A stretch of DNA of 64,000 nucleotides from Lactobacillales bacterium (GCA_015059545.1 SVAG01000005.1:19835-83834); one strand, 5' to 3'; counted from the first letter of the stretch, positions 40,483 through 50,314 are shown. The notes: a model not told the origin generated them from the letters alone. Translations and numbers: made by a program.

Positions 40483-41467
40483 ATATATATAATTTAGGTT
40501 TATGAGCATCCATTTTTCTTAAAGTTTTAACACGTTCAATTTGAATATCCATTTCTATATCAAAATCATGTTCTGGATTAAAATTACTTCCTTTAAAATT
40601 ATAAGTTTCTATAGTTTCATATAAACAATCTATAATTAAAGATATATTTCCATTTGCTTTTTTTAATAAATTTTCATAAATAGATTTTTCCATCATAGAT
40701 AGTGGAAAATACTTTTCACCATGGTCACGATTAATATTTTCATTATAAAATTCAATTCTTTTTAATACTATTTCTTTAACAAATGATATCTTCTTACCAT
40801 AATCAATATTAACAAATGAATATCCTTTTTCTTTAAGTTTTCGTTTTGAATTTTTATCAAGTGATTCATCGTCACTTGTAACTACTACTTTATCAAATAA
40901 TTCAAAATATTTACTTAATATAATTTGTGATAATTCATCTGCTCCATTTGTCCAATCAAATCTATCGATTGCTAAATCAAAAGAATTTATACCTACATAT
41001 TTTTTTAATTTTTGTAATATTTCACCTGATATTTCAGTTGAAGATAAATATTTATCTATTGAAACAGTCTCATAACGAGAATTATTAATATATTTAGTTG
41101 TATAATTTACAATATCACTATATAAATCTTCAAATTCTTTAAAATATTGATCATAAAGTATTTTATAATTTTGTTTTATATATAATAAAATTTTTTTCAT
41201 AAAAATCATTTCATAATAATGATTAAAAAATTTTTCATCAAACACATCATCAAGTTTAAACATTTGAATGGGATCAAATTTCATATAAATAAAATCATTT
41301 TGATTTTCTAAATTACAAAGTACTACGCTTTTTCCAGTTCCTCTTCCTCCACTTAATATAATCTTTTTTGAATCACTTTCTTTTATTAATTTGCATATAT
41401 TATCAACAGGCTTTTTAACATACTCTTTACTTAATAATAAATCTTTTGCTCCTACATCCTTAATCAT
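40481..41467 (-). CDS. Unknown P-loop NTPase
   Basis: 328 aa from the ATG at 41467, 7 nt after GGGAGG. A Walker A motif GGRGTGKS lies at about residue 40, after a beta strand KKIILSG. A likely Walker B is LAIDRFDW (about 163), and KVVVTSDDES (about 188) resembles a sensor strand. The pattern fits AAA+/STAND-type or KAP-like ATPases, but the remainder is Tyr/Lys/Asp-rich and not assignable. No membrane segments. It is a single-gene unit. Confidence 0.6.
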   Translation of the reverse strand: MIKDVGAKDLLLSKEYVKKPVDNICKLIKESDSKKIILSGGRGTGKSVVLCNLENQNDFIYMKFDPIQMFKLDDVFDEKFFNHYYEMIFMKKILLYIKQNYKILYDQYFKEFEDLYSDIVNYTTKYINNSRYETVSIDKYLSSTEISGEILQKLKKYVGINSFDLAIDRFDWTNGADELSQIILSKYFELFDKVVVTSDDESLDKNSKRKLKEKGYSFVNIDYGKKISFVKEIVLKRIEFYNENINRDHGEKYFPLSMMEKSIYENLLKKANGNISLIIDCLYETIETYNFKGSNFNPEHDFDIEMDIQIERVKTLRKMDAHKPKLYI

Positions 41468-41575
41468 AACCAATCCTCCCTATAATCATTTTACCACAAA
41501 TAATATAAAATTCATATTTTTTTATTTACTAAATATTTTAAATATATGTTATAATTAATTTTGAAAGGAGTTACT

Positions 41576-42325
41576 ATGAATAATAATTATTTAAACGAAC
41601 AAAAATATCAAAAAACAAAAAGCAAAATATCTTTAATTGCCTTAATCGTTTTATTAATAGGTTTAGGATTTGGAATATTTTTAATATCAATAGGTCTTGA
41701 AAACAAGAAAAAGATTGATACAAAATATTCAGAAGAAACACTTCAAAACCAAATAGATAAGACAAATAAAAAACTTACAAATATAGAAACTACATTAAAA
41801 GAAAAAAAATCCGAATTAGAAAAGAAAGGAATCACATACTCTAATTTTACTACATATTCAGATGGTGAAAGTTATGATTTAAAAATTATAACAAATTCTA
41901 TGGATCCAAGTTTTAGTTATTGCTCTTTTGATGAATATAAAAATAATACTCTTACAAAAGAATATTGTTCATTAAAAACTGAAGTAAAAAAACTTGAAAC
42001 AACAGATGTTGATTTTGATAAAAAATTTAATTCATCTGAATATATTCCATATTTTATATTTGGAGGATTTGTAATAATTGCAACACTTATGATTTCAGGT
42101 AGTATCTATATGTTTACAAAACGTAGAGAAATAATGGCTTTTTCTGCTCAACAAGTTATGCCTATCGCACAAGAAGGAATTGAAAAAATGACACCTACTA
42201 TGTCTAAGGTTGTAGAAGATATGTCCCCTACTATGAAAAAGGTAGCTAAAGATATGGCTCCAGTTTATGGAGAAATTGCTAAAGAAATTACTAAAGGAAT
42301 TAAAGAAGGTAAAGAAGATAAATAA
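41576..42325 (+). CDS. Two-TM membrane protein with coiled coil, unknown
   Basis: 249 aa from the ATG at 41576, preceded by AAAGGAG; the upstream in-frame start lies before that site. A membrane helix (about 20-43) is followed by a coiled coil (about 48-90), an extracellular part with a cysteine pair (about 117 and 133), and a second helix (about 158-182). The cytoplasmic tail carries short amphipathic repeats of the M-x-P-x-(M)-K-K type (TPTMSKVVEDMSPTMKKVAKDM). Both termini are cytoplasmic. No family recognised. Confidence 0.6.
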   Translation: MNNNYLNEQKYQKTKSKISLIALIVLLIGLGFGIFLISIGLENKKKIDTKYSEETLQNQIDKTNKKLTNIETTLKEKKSELEKKGITYSNFTTYSDGESYDLKIITNSMDPSFSYCSFDEYKNNTLTKEYCSLKTEVKKLETTDVDFDKKFNSSEYIPYFIFGGFVIIATLMISGSIYMFTKRREIMAFSAQQVMPIAQEGIEKMTPTMSKVVEDMSPTMKKVAKDMAPVYGEIAKEITKGIKEGKEDK

Positions 42326-42341
42326 AGGCTTTGCCTTTTTT
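42324..42341 (+). terminator. Terminator of the two-TM protein gene
   Basis: AAAGGC/GCCTTT hairpin with a 3-nt loop and T-run at the stop codon. Confidence 0.8.
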
Positions 42342-42390
42342 GTTTACATAAATTATATAAAATGTTAAAATACATTTAGGAGGTCTTTTT

Positions 42391-42870
42391 ATGGAAAAAC
42401 GTAATGATTATATTAATTGGGATGAATACTTTATGATGATTGCTAAAGTATCAGCTTTAAGAAGTAAAGATCCTAATACACAAGTTGGAGCTTGTATCGT
42501 AAATGATGATAAAAAAATAGTAAGTTGCGGTTATAATGGTGCTCCAAATGGATTTCATGATGATGTAATGCCATGGGATCGTGAAGGAGATTTTATTAAT
42601 ACTAAATATGCATATGTATGTCATGCAGAATTAAATGCTATTTTAAACTCTAATACTGATCTTAGAGGAACAACTATATATGTCGATTTATTTCCATGTA
42701 ATGAATGTGCTAAAGCTATTATTCAAGCAGGTATAAAAAAAGTAATTTATCTTTCAGATAAGTATAATGGAACAGATGGAAATATCGTTTCTAAAAAATT
42801 ATTTGATGAATGTGGTGTTGAATATAAACAATTTAAATCACAAAGCAAAACTTTTACTATTGAGTTATAA
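42391..42870 (+). CDS. dCMP deaminase (ComEB family)
   Basis: 159 aa. It converts dCMP to dUMP for thymidylate synthesis. The zinc site is HAELNAI (His and catalytic Glu, about residue 80) plus PCNECAKAI (about 106). SKDPNTQVGACIV and YNGAPNGFHD match the dCMP/ComEB branch. TAGGAGG precedes the ATG. No competence genes are adjacent, so nucleotide metabolism is the likelier role. Confidence 0.92.
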   Translation: MEKRNDYINWDEYFMMIAKVSALRSKDPNTQVGACIVNDDKKIVSCGYNGAPNGFHDDVMPWDREGDFINTKYAYVCHAELNAILNSNTDLRGTTIYVDLFPCNECAKAIIQAGIKKVIYLSDKYNGTDGNIVSKKLFDECGVEYKQFKSQSKTFTIEL

Positions 42871-42892
42871 TTCATTTATAACTTTTTTATTT
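42864..42892 (+). terminator. Terminator of the dCMP deaminase gene
   Basis: GTTATAA/TTATAAC hairpin spanning the stop codon, followed by T-runs. Confidence 0.7.
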
Positions 42893-42919
42893 TTTTGATA
42901 TAATTAATTAGAGGTGTTT

Positions 42920-44158
42920 ATGAAGAAGTTAAGAATAGCATTTTTATTTATTTTACTAATTATTATATTTGCTACTACATTCTACTTTTATAAAGAAAAA
43001 GAAATGAAAAACTTTTTAACTAGTATAGAAGAAGAAAAAATTAATGTAGATAAATATTATATATATGGTAATCATTTAAATATTGAAGGTTCAATAAATA
43101 AAAAATTTAGCAATATTAAAAATGTTAAATTAATATTAAAATCTAACCTAGAAGAAATAGAATATGATATAAAATATGATTTAAAAAATAATTTTAATTT
43201 TTATATAAGCAAATATATAAATAAAGGAATTAATTTAGAACAATTAAATAATAATAAATTCTATATTCTACTTAAATTCATATATAAAAATAATGATATA
43301 GAATATTATGGACTAAAAAATAATACTAATTATAAAAAGACCACTTATTATACAATTAGTAATTATAAGAAAACTATTAATTTTAATAACATAATGAATA
43401 TAGATTCTAAAATGAATAATGAAAAAGAAATATATGATATAGTTATTGATGCAGGACATGGAGGTAATGATCCTGGTGCAATAAATGGGAAATATTATGA
43501 ATCTCATTTAACACTTGAATATACTCTATCATTAAAAGAAAAATTAGAAAATTTAGGATACAAAATAAAACTAACAAGAGATCAAGATAAAACCATAGAT
43601 ACTTATGGAATTAATAGTAGAACTTCTATTCCATACGAATCAAAAGCTAAATATTTATTTTCAATACATTTTAATAGTAGTGAAAAAAATATAAGTTATA
43701 GTGGTATTGAAATATATACTCCTAATAATATGGATTTAGAATTTGCTACTACTCTATCTAAAAAAATTGTAAATAACACAAATTTAGATTATTCTACAAA
43801 TACAGGTTTTAAAGTAAAAGATGGTGTATATGTAAGAACAATGAATGATAAAGATATAGAAAATTTAAAAAATGAAGCACAAAAAAATCATTTTATTCCT
43901 TATAATGTTACTACTTCTACTCCATATTTATATATGTTAAGAGAAACTGGTGGTATTATTACTAATGCATTTGTTGATGGTAGAAAAGATAATATTAAAA
44001 ATGAATATTATAATTCTAATATTGCACCTGAATCATATTTATTAGAATTAGGATATATTAATAACAAAAATGATTTAAATATAATTTTAAAAGAAAAAGA
44101 TAAATATACTAGTACAATTGCAAATACAATTGATGAACATATAAAAAACAATTCATAA
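42920..44158 (+). CDS. N-acetylmuramoyl-L-alanine amidase (Amidase_3), membrane-anchored
   Basis: 412 aa from the ATG at 42920, preceded by AGAGGTG. One N-terminal helix (about 5-25) anchors or exports it. An Asn/Lys/Tyr-rich region of about 140 residues precedes the catalytic domain. The zinc ligands of the family are present: His in VIDAGHGGND (about 178), Glu in YYESHL (about 192), His in FSIHFN (about 250) and the catalytic Glu in LLELGYINN (about 378). It cuts the amide between MurNAc and the stem peptide, for wall turnover or cell separation. It is convergent with mraY. Confidence 0.92.
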   Translation: MKKLRIAFLFILLIIIFATTFYFYKEKEMKNFLTSIEEEKINVDKYYIYGNHLNIEGSINKKFSNIKNVKLILKSNLEEIEYDIKYDLKNNFNFYISKYINKGINLEQLNNNKFYILLKFIYKNNDIEYYGLKNNTNYKKTTYYTISNYKKTINFNNIMNIDSKMNNEKEIYDIVIDAGHGGNDPGAINGKYYESHLTLEYTLSLKEKLENLGYKIKLTRDQDKTIDTYGINSRTSIPYESKAKYLFSIHFNSSEKNISYSGIEIYTPNNMDLEFATTLSKKIVNNTNLDYSTNTGFKVKDGVYVRTMNDKDIENLKNEAQKNHFIPYNVTTSTPYLYMLRETGGIITNAFVDGRKDNIKNEYYNSNIAPESYLLELGYINNKNDLNIILKEKDKYTSTIANTIDEHIKNNS

Positions 44159-44170
44159 GAATTGTTTTTT
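44143..44170. terminator. Bidirectional terminator between amidase and mraY
   Basis: AAAACAATTC/GAATTGTTTT hairpin, with T-runs on both strands, lies between the two convergent stop codons. Confidence 0.8.
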
Positions 44171-45162
44171 TAAATCCATACTGCAAACATTATACCTGCC
44201 ATAGCAAGCAATAAACCTACTACCCAAAATGTTTTAACTATATCTCTTTCTTCCCATCCTAATTTTTCATAATGATGATGAAGAGGTGTCATTAAAAATA
44301 CTTTTTTATTTCTAATCATTATTGAAGCCATTTGAATAATACATACTAAAGTTTCAATAATAAATACTCCTGCTAATATTATAAATGTTACTTCATGACT
44401 TGTTAATACTGATATTACTGCCATTGTAGCTCCAAGTGATAATGATCCAACATCTCCCATAAATATTTTTGCGGGATTTGTATTAAAGAATAAAAATCCT
44501 AACAATGATCCAACTAATATAAAACAGAATACTGCAATTGATTCATTTCCTGTAAGCCATCCTGTATTCCATGTGATAAGTCCTAATGCTAAGAAAACTA
44601 TTAACGATAACCCTCCAGCTAATCCATCTAATCCATCTGTAATATTAACAGCATTACTACTTGCTACTAATATAAATAATAAGAATATTCCATAGAACCA
44701 AGCCATATCTATTTTAATTCCTAATGAATGAATATTTAATACAGGATCATGTCCACTTTTCATCAATAAATAAAATGTTACCAATGCTATTGCTAATTGA
44801 CCAACAATTTTTTGAAATTCAGTAAGACCTTCATTATGCCCTCTTTTAATTATAAGCATATCATCTATAAATCCGATTAATCCGTAAGATAAGAATACAA
44901 ACATTATTATAAATAAATTATTTGACCATTCTATCTTATCCGTTAAAAGCAAAATTATAACAGTGATTATAGTAGGAATTATAAAAATAAATCCTCCCAT
45001 TGTTGGTGTACCTTGTTTTTTATCATGTTGTCCTCTTAAAAATACACTAACAGTTTGTTTTACTTTCTTCTTTTTCATTATTGGAATAAATACTAATCCA
45101 AATATTATTGATAGTACAAAACCTATCATTAATGCTAACATTGCTTTCGTTAATACTAACAC
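44170..45162 (-). CDS. mraY: Phospho-N-acetylmuramoyl-pentapeptide transferase MraY
   Basis: 330 aa from a GTG at 45162, 8 nt after AGGAG; the frame continues 29 residues further upstream without a binding site or family match. It moves phospho-MurNAc-pentapeptide onto undecaprenyl phosphate, making lipid I. About ten membrane helices. Signatures: GTPTMGG (about 50), DDMLIIKRGHNEGLTEFQK (about 105), NITDGLDGLAGG (about 174), FMGDVGSLSLG (about 235) and the TPLHHHYE loop (about 292). Confidence 0.96.
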   Translation of the reverse strand: MLVLTKAMLALMIGFVLSIIFGLVFIPIMKKKKVKQTVSVFLRGQHDKKQGTPTMGGFIFIIPTIITVIILLLTDKIEWSNNLFIIMFVFLSYGLIGFIDDMLIIKRGHNEGLTEFQKIVGQLAIALVTFYLLMKSGHDPVLNIHSLGIKIDMAWFYGIFLLFILVASSNAVNITDGLDGLAGGLSLIVFLALGLITWNTGWLTGNESIAVFCFILVGSLLGFLFFNTNPAKIFMGDVGSLSLGATMAVISVLTSHEVTFIILAGVFIIETLVCIIQMASIMIRNKKVFLMTPLHHHYEKLGWEERDIVKTFWVVGLLLAMAGIMFAVWI

Positions 45163-45246
45163 AAAATCATCTCCTAAATGTAAATTAAGTATACCATTTT
45201 TTATATTAGTTTGTACAGAATTTAATGTAATTTTACAGTCATTTAA

Positions 45247-45270
45247 CAAAAAAAGAGTTTTTATAACTCT
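45247..45270 (-). terminator. Terminator of murE
   Basis: Minus strand AGAGTT/AACTCT hairpin with T7, overlapping the stop codon. Confidence 0.8.
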
Positions 45271-46613
45271 TCTAAATATTTTAAAACTTCTTCTTTATCA
45301 TTATGTTTTATTTTTGTTTTTCCTACAATAAATTCTTCATGCCCTTTTCCTAAAATAAATAATATATCATTTTCTTTTAACAAATTAATTCCTTTTCTTA
45401 TTGCTTCTTTTCTATCTAAACAAACTTCATAATTTTTAAAATCATTATTTTTCAAAATATCTTCTACAATTTGTTGTTCATCTTCATTATGTGGATCATC
45501 ATTTGTAATTATAAAATAATCTGATAATTCTGAGACTAATTTTCCCATAATTGGTCGTTTTAATCTATCTCTTTCACCTGTACATCCAAATATTACATAT
45601 TTCTTGCCATTGTTTTCTACAGCATTTATTATATTATCAATAGCATCTGGTGTATGAGCATAATCTATAATTATTTTATTATTTTTGTAATCAACTGTAT
45701 CCATTCTACCATTAGGTGCATCTAAGTCAGGTATTATAGCAATTATATCTTCTATATCTATATTCATGTCATTTAATATAGAAATCATAACTAATAAATT
45801 ATAAACATTATATGTCCCAATTAATTTTGTACTAACATTATAATTCTTATCTTCTATAACTAAATCAAAATTGGTACCTTTAATAGATGGTTTATAATTT
45901 TTAAAACTACACATTCCTTTTTTTCCATAAGTAATATTAATGTTTTTATCTAATAAAAAATACTTACTATATGAATCATCTATATTTATAATACCTTTAC
46001 CATTATCTTTTAACATTTTAAATAATTTTTGTTTTGCTAAAGCATAGTTTTCCATTGTTTTATGAAAATCTAAATGATCTTGTGTTAAATTAGTAAAAAC
46101 ACCATAATCAAATCTTAAAGTACAAAGTCTATTATTAGCTAAAGCATGACTACTTACTTCTAGTACAACAGTTTTATAACCATTATTATATGCTTCCATT
46201 AACAAATTATATGTATCACAAATATCAACACTAGTATTAGGTAAATCTAATACTTTTTTATCTAAATAAAAACCAATTGTTCCTATATAAGCTGTTTTAA
46301 TATCTAATTTATTTAAAGCTTGATATATTAAGTATGCACTTGTTGTTTTTCCATTTGTACCAGTTATTCCAATGATAGTCATTTCTTCTAAATATTTATT
46401 ATAATTTTCTTCTAAATATTTATTTATATAATCTCTAGTATCTTCTACTATTTCAGTTTCAACACTATAATTTCCATATTCTGCAATTATTTTTGATGCT
46501 CCATTTTCTATTGCTTTGTCAATATATTTATGACCATCATTTACTTCACATTGTAAAGCCACAAATATATCACCCTTTTTTATTTTTCTTGAATCACTTT
46601 GTATATTTATCAT
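45261..46613 (-). CDS. murE: UDP-MurNAc-L-Ala-D-Glu--amino acid ligase MurE (probably not DAP-adding)
   Basis: 450 aa. It adds the third residue of the stem peptide. The ATP loop GITGTNGKTTSAYL lies near residue 104, the SSHAL segment near 170 and the C-terminal GRMDTVDY near 306. The substrate motif that reads DNPR in meso-DAP ligases is DDPHNE here (about 385), without the DAP-binding Arg, so L-Lys or another diamine is more likely. This agrees with the FemAB-type cross-bridge enzyme at 6902-8140. It is a single-gene unit with its own terminator. Confidence 0.92.
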   Translation of the reverse strand: MINIQSDSRKIKKGDIFVALQCEVNDGHKYIDKAIENGASKIIAEYGNYSVETEIVEDTRDYINKYLEENYNKYLEEMTIIGITGTNGKTTSAYLIYQALNKLDIKTAYIGTIGFYLDKKVLDLPNTSVDICDTYNLLMEAYNNGYKTVVLEVSSHALANNRLCTLRFDYGVFTNLTQDHLDFHKTMENYALAKQKLFKMLKDNGKGIINIDDSYSKYFLLDKNINITYGKKGMCSFKNYKPSIKGTNFDLVIEDKNYNVSTKLIGTYNVYNLLVMISILNDMNIDIEDIIAIIPDLDAPNGRMDTVDYKNNKIIIDYAHTPDAIDNIINAVENNGKKYVIFGCTGERDRLKRPIMGKLVSELSDYFIITNDDPHNEDEQQIVEDILKNNDFKNYEVCLDRKEAIRKGINLLKENDILFILGKGHEEFIVGKTKIKHNDKEEVLKYLEEL

Positions 46614-46629
46614 AAAATCTCCTTCTAGA

Positions 46630-46649
46630 AAAAAAAGACTAACGTCTTA
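46630..46649 (-). terminator. Terminator of the small unknown gene pair
   Basis: Minus strand AAGAC/GTCTT hairpin with loop GTTA-type and T8, overlapping the stop codon. Confidence 0.75.
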
Positions 46650-46877
46650 TATTGTTTTATTAATAGTACTTTCTAATACTTGAGTTTTATATGCACTAAT
46701 CATAGGTTCTATCTTAGCAGCTTCTTTGCTTACACTTCCCCATGCTTCAAAATCTCCTATAGAAATTTGTTCTCTATCTCTTTCAACAAATTTTTCAGTT
46801 ATTTTAGTATCTATTTCTACTTCTACTTCAGGATTATCAAATCTATAATTCATCATTTCTGTAATACTCATATTCAT
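46647..46877 (-). CDS. Small acidic unknown protein
   Basis: 76 aa, or 74 from the second ATG at 46871. Its start overlaps the stop of the 181-aa gene (TAATG), so the two are translationally coupled. It is soluble and rich in Glu, Ile and Met, with FDNPEVEVEIDTKI near the N-terminus and a helical second half. No family recognised. Coupling to its neighbour and the terminator right after it support it as a real gene. Confidence 0.6.
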   Translation of the reverse strand: MNMSITEMMNYRFDNPEVEVEIDTKITEKFVERDREQISIGDFEAWGSVSKEAAKIEPMISAYKTQVLESTINKTI

Positions 46878-47422
46878 TATACTTCAACTCCTTCATTAAT
46901 TAATGCACTAACTAATTTATTTGTATCATTGTTAAAATAAGACTCAAATAATACATCATTTCCTATCATAGTTGCAATTAAATTTGTTGATACAACTTCA
47001 TCATCTAAATAAGATAATTCTCCATCATTACCAACCAAATTATTAGTAAGTATTTCTGTATAACCTGCATTTAACGCTTTAAATTTATCATTATAATTAA
47101 ATCCTGTTTGTACATCATTTGAACTAATTACATTTAAAAGTCCATGCATAAGAATATGTTTCATATCATATCCTTTATTTATTTCATCTACATTAAATTC
47201 AAGTATGTTTGTTTTAAAATTATATTTAACTACCCTTTTATTTATAAATTTATTTGATTTTTCAATTTTTAAATCCATTATTCTTTTAGTGAAATTAGAT
47301 AAATCTACATTAGGAAATGTACTATTAAATATGTTAATTAATTCCTTTATATTTTCTTTAACTTCACTATCAATGTTGTTATTACTATCAATAGCTCTAA
47401 ATACATCTTCTAACTTTATCAT
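46877..47422 (-). CDS. Unknown 181-aa soluble protein
   Basis: No signal peptide or membrane segment. The middle contains MKHILMHGLLNVIS (about 87-100), which resembles a degenerate zincin helix (HxxxH-like, lacking the Glu of HExxH), followed by acidic segments. GGTGATAGA precedes the ATG. It forms a two-gene unit with the 76-aa protein. No family recognised; a pseudo-metallopeptidase fold is only a possibility. Confidence 0.6.
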   Translation of the reverse strand: MIKLEDVFRAIDSNNNIDSEVKENIKELINIFNSTFPNVDLSNFTKRIMDLKIEKSNKFINKRVVKYNFKTNILEFNVDEINKGYDMKHILMHGLLNVISSNDVQTGFNYNDKFKALNAGYTEILTNNLVGNDGELSYLDDEVVSTNLIATMIGNDVLFESYFNNDTNKLVSALINEGVEV

Positions 47423-47472
47423 TCTATCACCATATACATGATATCATATTTTTTAAATTTAATCAATTATTA

Positions 47473-47497
47473 AACAAAAAAAATTGCTTTTGCAATT
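47473..47497 (-). terminator. Terminator of the GDPD gene
   Basis: Minus strand AATTGC/GCAATT hairpin with an AAAA loop and T8, at the stop codon. Confidence 0.85.
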
Positions 47498-48451
47498 CTA
47501 TTTTTTTTCTTTTAATTTTTTTAATTGTTTATCACTACAATTATTTAAATAACACATAACATCTGGACTATCCGATACTATCTTAACATAATCTATAGTT
47601 TCATCTAATTCTTCTCTAACTTCTTCATATTGCTCATAAGTATTAATTGTCCATACATATACTTCTTTATTATCTTTAATACATTGTTCTACTATTTCAT
47701 CAGTAATTAAACTATACTTAATTACAATTGCATCATAATTAGAATTAATATATGACAAATGTTTCTTTTTAGAAATAACAATCTGATAACCATAATTTGG
47801 ATGCAATAATTTCATTTTTTGTAAAAATTCTTCATTTGTACTTTGTATTCTAATATTTAAATTACCATCATATGAAGATAAAATATCACTTAATTCTAGT
47901 ACCATATCATCTATATTATTATTAATTTTTACATCTATAATTAATGTTTTATCATATAAAGCATTATTTAAAAGTTCTTCTAATGTAATTATTTGTGAAA
48001 CATTTCTTAAATTTTGCTCATTTCTATTTTCAATTAATGTTTTATCTGGATAATCTTCATTTGGCATTATAAAATCTGAATTTCGATATCTATATTCTTT
48101 TAATTCTTCTAATGTTTTATTTTCAACAAATCCACTACCATTACAGTTTAAATTTATTAATTTATTATGCATTAATACAATCTCTTTATCTTTTGTAAGT
48201 CTTATATCAATTTCAACTTCATCTACACAACAAGAATCAAAAGCATTAGTAACAGCTTCCATAGAATTTTCTACATATAATGATGAAAATCCTCTATGAG
48301 CAACTATTTCACTATCATGAAAGTTGGAAGTTTCATGCCTTTCAATTTCTTTAATAAAATGATTATAATGTTTATTTTCATTATAAATTTTTAACCCAGC
48401 TGCTAATGTTGTTATAAGTCCACCATATACAACAATTTTCTTGATTAACAT
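47498..48451 (-). CDS. Glycerophosphodiester phosphodiesterase, membrane-anchored
   Basis: 317 aa from the ATG at 48451, with GGTGG and AAGG upstream; an in-frame ATG 54 nt earlier has no binding site. One hydrophobic N-terminal helix (about 3-22) is followed by the TIM-barrel GDPD domain: VAHRGFSS with the catalytic His (about 50), ENSMEAVTNAF, VEIDIRLTKD (metal Glu and Asp), and VLMHN. It releases glycerol 3-phosphate from glycerophosphodiesters, possibly from lipids or wall polymers. The C-terminus is Lys-rich. Confidence 0.92.
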   Translation of the reverse strand: MLIKKIVVYGGLITTLAAGLKIYNENKHYNHFIKEIERHETSNFHDSEIVAHRGFSSLYVENSMEAVTNAFDSCCVDEVEIDIRLTKDKEIVLMHNKLINLNCNGSGFVENKTLEELKEYRYRNSDFIMPNEDYPDKTLIENRNEQNLRNVSQIITLEELLNNALYDKTLIIDVKINNNIDDMVLELSDILSSYDGNLNIRIQSTNEEFLQKMKLLHPNYGYQIVISKKKHLSYINSNYDAIVIKYSLITDEIVEQCIKDNKEVYVWTINTYEQYEEVREELDETIDYVKIVSDSPDVMCYLNNCSDKQLKKLKEKK

Positions 48452-48525
48452 AACCTTCACCACCCAACATAATGCACAATAATTATAACATTTATTACTA
48501 AGCATGTAAATAAATCAGATTTTAA

Positions 48526-48558
48526 GAAATAAAAAAATAAGAATATATCTTATTTTTT
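48526..48558 (-). terminator. Terminator of the 284-aa unknown gene
   Basis: Minus strand AAAAAATAAGA/TCTTATTTTTT hairpin, T-rich tail, at the stop codon. Confidence 0.75.
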
Positions 48559-49411
48559 ACCATCCCATATCTTTAAATGTTAATTGTCCTGGAATATGAA
48601 TAATTTTCTTTTTAATTTTATTCTCATTATCAGAATCTTCTTCTTTTATTGTTCCATGTAATGAATCATAATCAGGTATATTTTTATAATCTTCTGATGT
48701 TAAAAATTCTTCTTTTTCATTTCTATGTTGTTCAATAAAATCTGTTTCTTCTATTAAAACATTTTTTTCTTCTGATTTTTTTTGTTCAATATCTAATTCT
48801 TTTTTTTGTTTTTTAGACTGATATGATAAAAACATAGCTAAATCTCTAAGTCCTCTATATTTTTCTTTCTTCTCTTTTGTATAACGATTGTATTGATAAA
48901 GTTCTCTAAACACAAAACTTTCTATTGCTTTTTCATATTCTCTTGTAATTTGATTTGAATCACTAAATGAAAATTCTTCTTCATCACGCATTGTAAAATA
49001 TCTAATATATGAACTTATAATATCTAAATTTAATTGTTGATTATAAGAATTTCTATAATGATTACATAATCTTTCTAATAATTCATAATTATCTCTATTT
49101 TGATATAAAAAACGTTTTATTTCTACTTCACTAAATAATTTTATATCATCTTCATATGTAACTCCATATCTTAATGTTTTTTCTTTTCCTTTACTTTGAT
49201 ATACAATTTTTAATTTTTTATTAAAATCATCATTTTTTATCAAACTATAATATAATAATACTTCTTTTAAATCGTCTTCACATTTAAATTTACTAGTTAT
49301 ACTAATAATATCTTTTAAATCAGTAGAATCATAAGCTCCATCTTCTATTCGTTTTATATCAATATAATCATCTTTTGTTTTTCCGTTTTGTATTAAATAA
49401 TATTTTGACAT
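48557..49411 (-). CDS. Unknown 284-aa soluble protein
   Basis: No membrane segment. The first 80 residues look alpha/beta; the middle is Tyr/Arg-rich and helical (NYELLERLCNHYRNSYNQQL); residues 180-260 are highly charged and likely disordered or coiled (KKQKKELDIEQKKSEEK). The last residues, IPGQLTFKDMGW, look like a short linear motif. Single-gene unit divergent to the ZIP transporter. No family recognised. Confidence 0.6.
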   Translation of the reverse strand: MSKYYLIQNGKTKDDYIDIKRIEDGAYDSTDLKDIISITSKFKCEDDLKEVLLYYSLIKNDDFNKKLKIVYQSKGKEKTLRYGVTYEDDIKLFSEVEIKRFLYQNRDNYELLERLCNHYRNSYNQQLNLDIISSYIRYFTMRDEEEFSFSDSNQITREYEKAIESFVFRELYQYNRYTKEKKEKYRGLRDLAMFLSYQSKKQKKELDIEQKKSEEKNVLIEETDFIEQHRNEKEEFLTSEDYKNIPDYDSLHGTIKEEDSDNENKIKKKIIHIPGQLTFKDMGW

Positions 49412-49519
49412 ATTATTCCCCCTTTTTTTTGAATTTATTATACATTTATTTTTTTATTTGTCAAATTAAGCCCATTCACTTATATCAAAAAAACATAACT
49501 TATAATAGAGGTTGATTTT

Positions 49520-50314
49520 ATGATTGAATTTTTTAGTAACTTAGATCATACTACACAAGCTTTGATTGCTACTATATTTACTTGGAGTGTAACTGCACTT
49601 GGAGCTAGTTTTGTTTTCTTTTTTAAAAAGGTAAATAAAAGTGTTATGGATGCAATGTTAGGTTTTGCTGCAGGAGTTATGATTGCTGCATCATTCTGGT
49701 CACTTTTAGCGCCTTCTATTGAGATGGCAGAAAATTTAAATATGACCGCTTGGCTAATAGCCTTCTTAGGATTCTTTAATGGTGGATTACTTCTTTTTAT
49801 AGGTGATAAAATTTTTCAAAAACTTGATAAATCGCAAAATGAACAATCTAGTTTTAAAAGATCTATGATGCTTATCTCTTCTATTACTCTTCATAATATT
49901 CCAGAAGGTTTAGCTGTAGGTGTTGCATTTGGTTCATTAAAATATGGACTTGATGGTGTAACACTTGCCTCTGCTTGTCTTTTAGCTTTTGGTATAGGAC
50001 TTCAAAATTTTCCAGAAGGTACAGCTGTTAGTGTTCCCTTAAGACGTGAAGGTTTTTCTAGAAAAAAAGCATTCTTTATTGGACAATTAAGTGGTATAGT
50101 TGAACCAATTTCTGGAGTTATTGGAGCTTTACTTGTTCTTAAAATTAGAATGTTATTACCATTTTTACTTGCTTTTGCTGCAGGTGCTATGATATATGTA
50201 GTTGTACAAGAACTTATACCAGAAAGTCAAACAAACAAAAGAAAAGACCTTATGGCCTTATTCACTTTAATTGGATTTTCTATTATGATGATTTTAGATG
50301 TTGCATTAGGATAA
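49520..50314 (+). CDS. ZIP-family metal transporter
   Basis: 264 aa, about eight membrane helices. The metal-binding helices carry HNIPEGLAVGVAFG (about 122) and NFPEGTAVSVPLR (about 160), the ZIP signature; helix VI QLSGIVEPISG (about 195) is also typical. Imports zinc or another divalent ion by family knowledge. The loop after helix III is short and has no His-rich stretch. AGAGG precedes the ATG and no regulator site is evident. Confidence 0.93.
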   Translation: MIEFFSNLDHTTQALIATIFTWSVTALGASFVFFFKKVNKSVMDAMLGFAAGVMIAASFWSLLAPSIEMAENLNMTAWLIAFLGFFNGGLLLFIGDKIFQKLDKSQNEQSSFKRSMMLISSITLHNIPEGLAVGVAFGSLKYGLDGVTLASACLLAFGIGLQNFPEGTAVSVPLRREGFSRKKAFFIGQLSGIVEPISGVIGALLVLKIRMLLPFLLAFAAGAMIYVVVQELIPESQTNKRKDLMALFTLIGFSIMMILDVALG

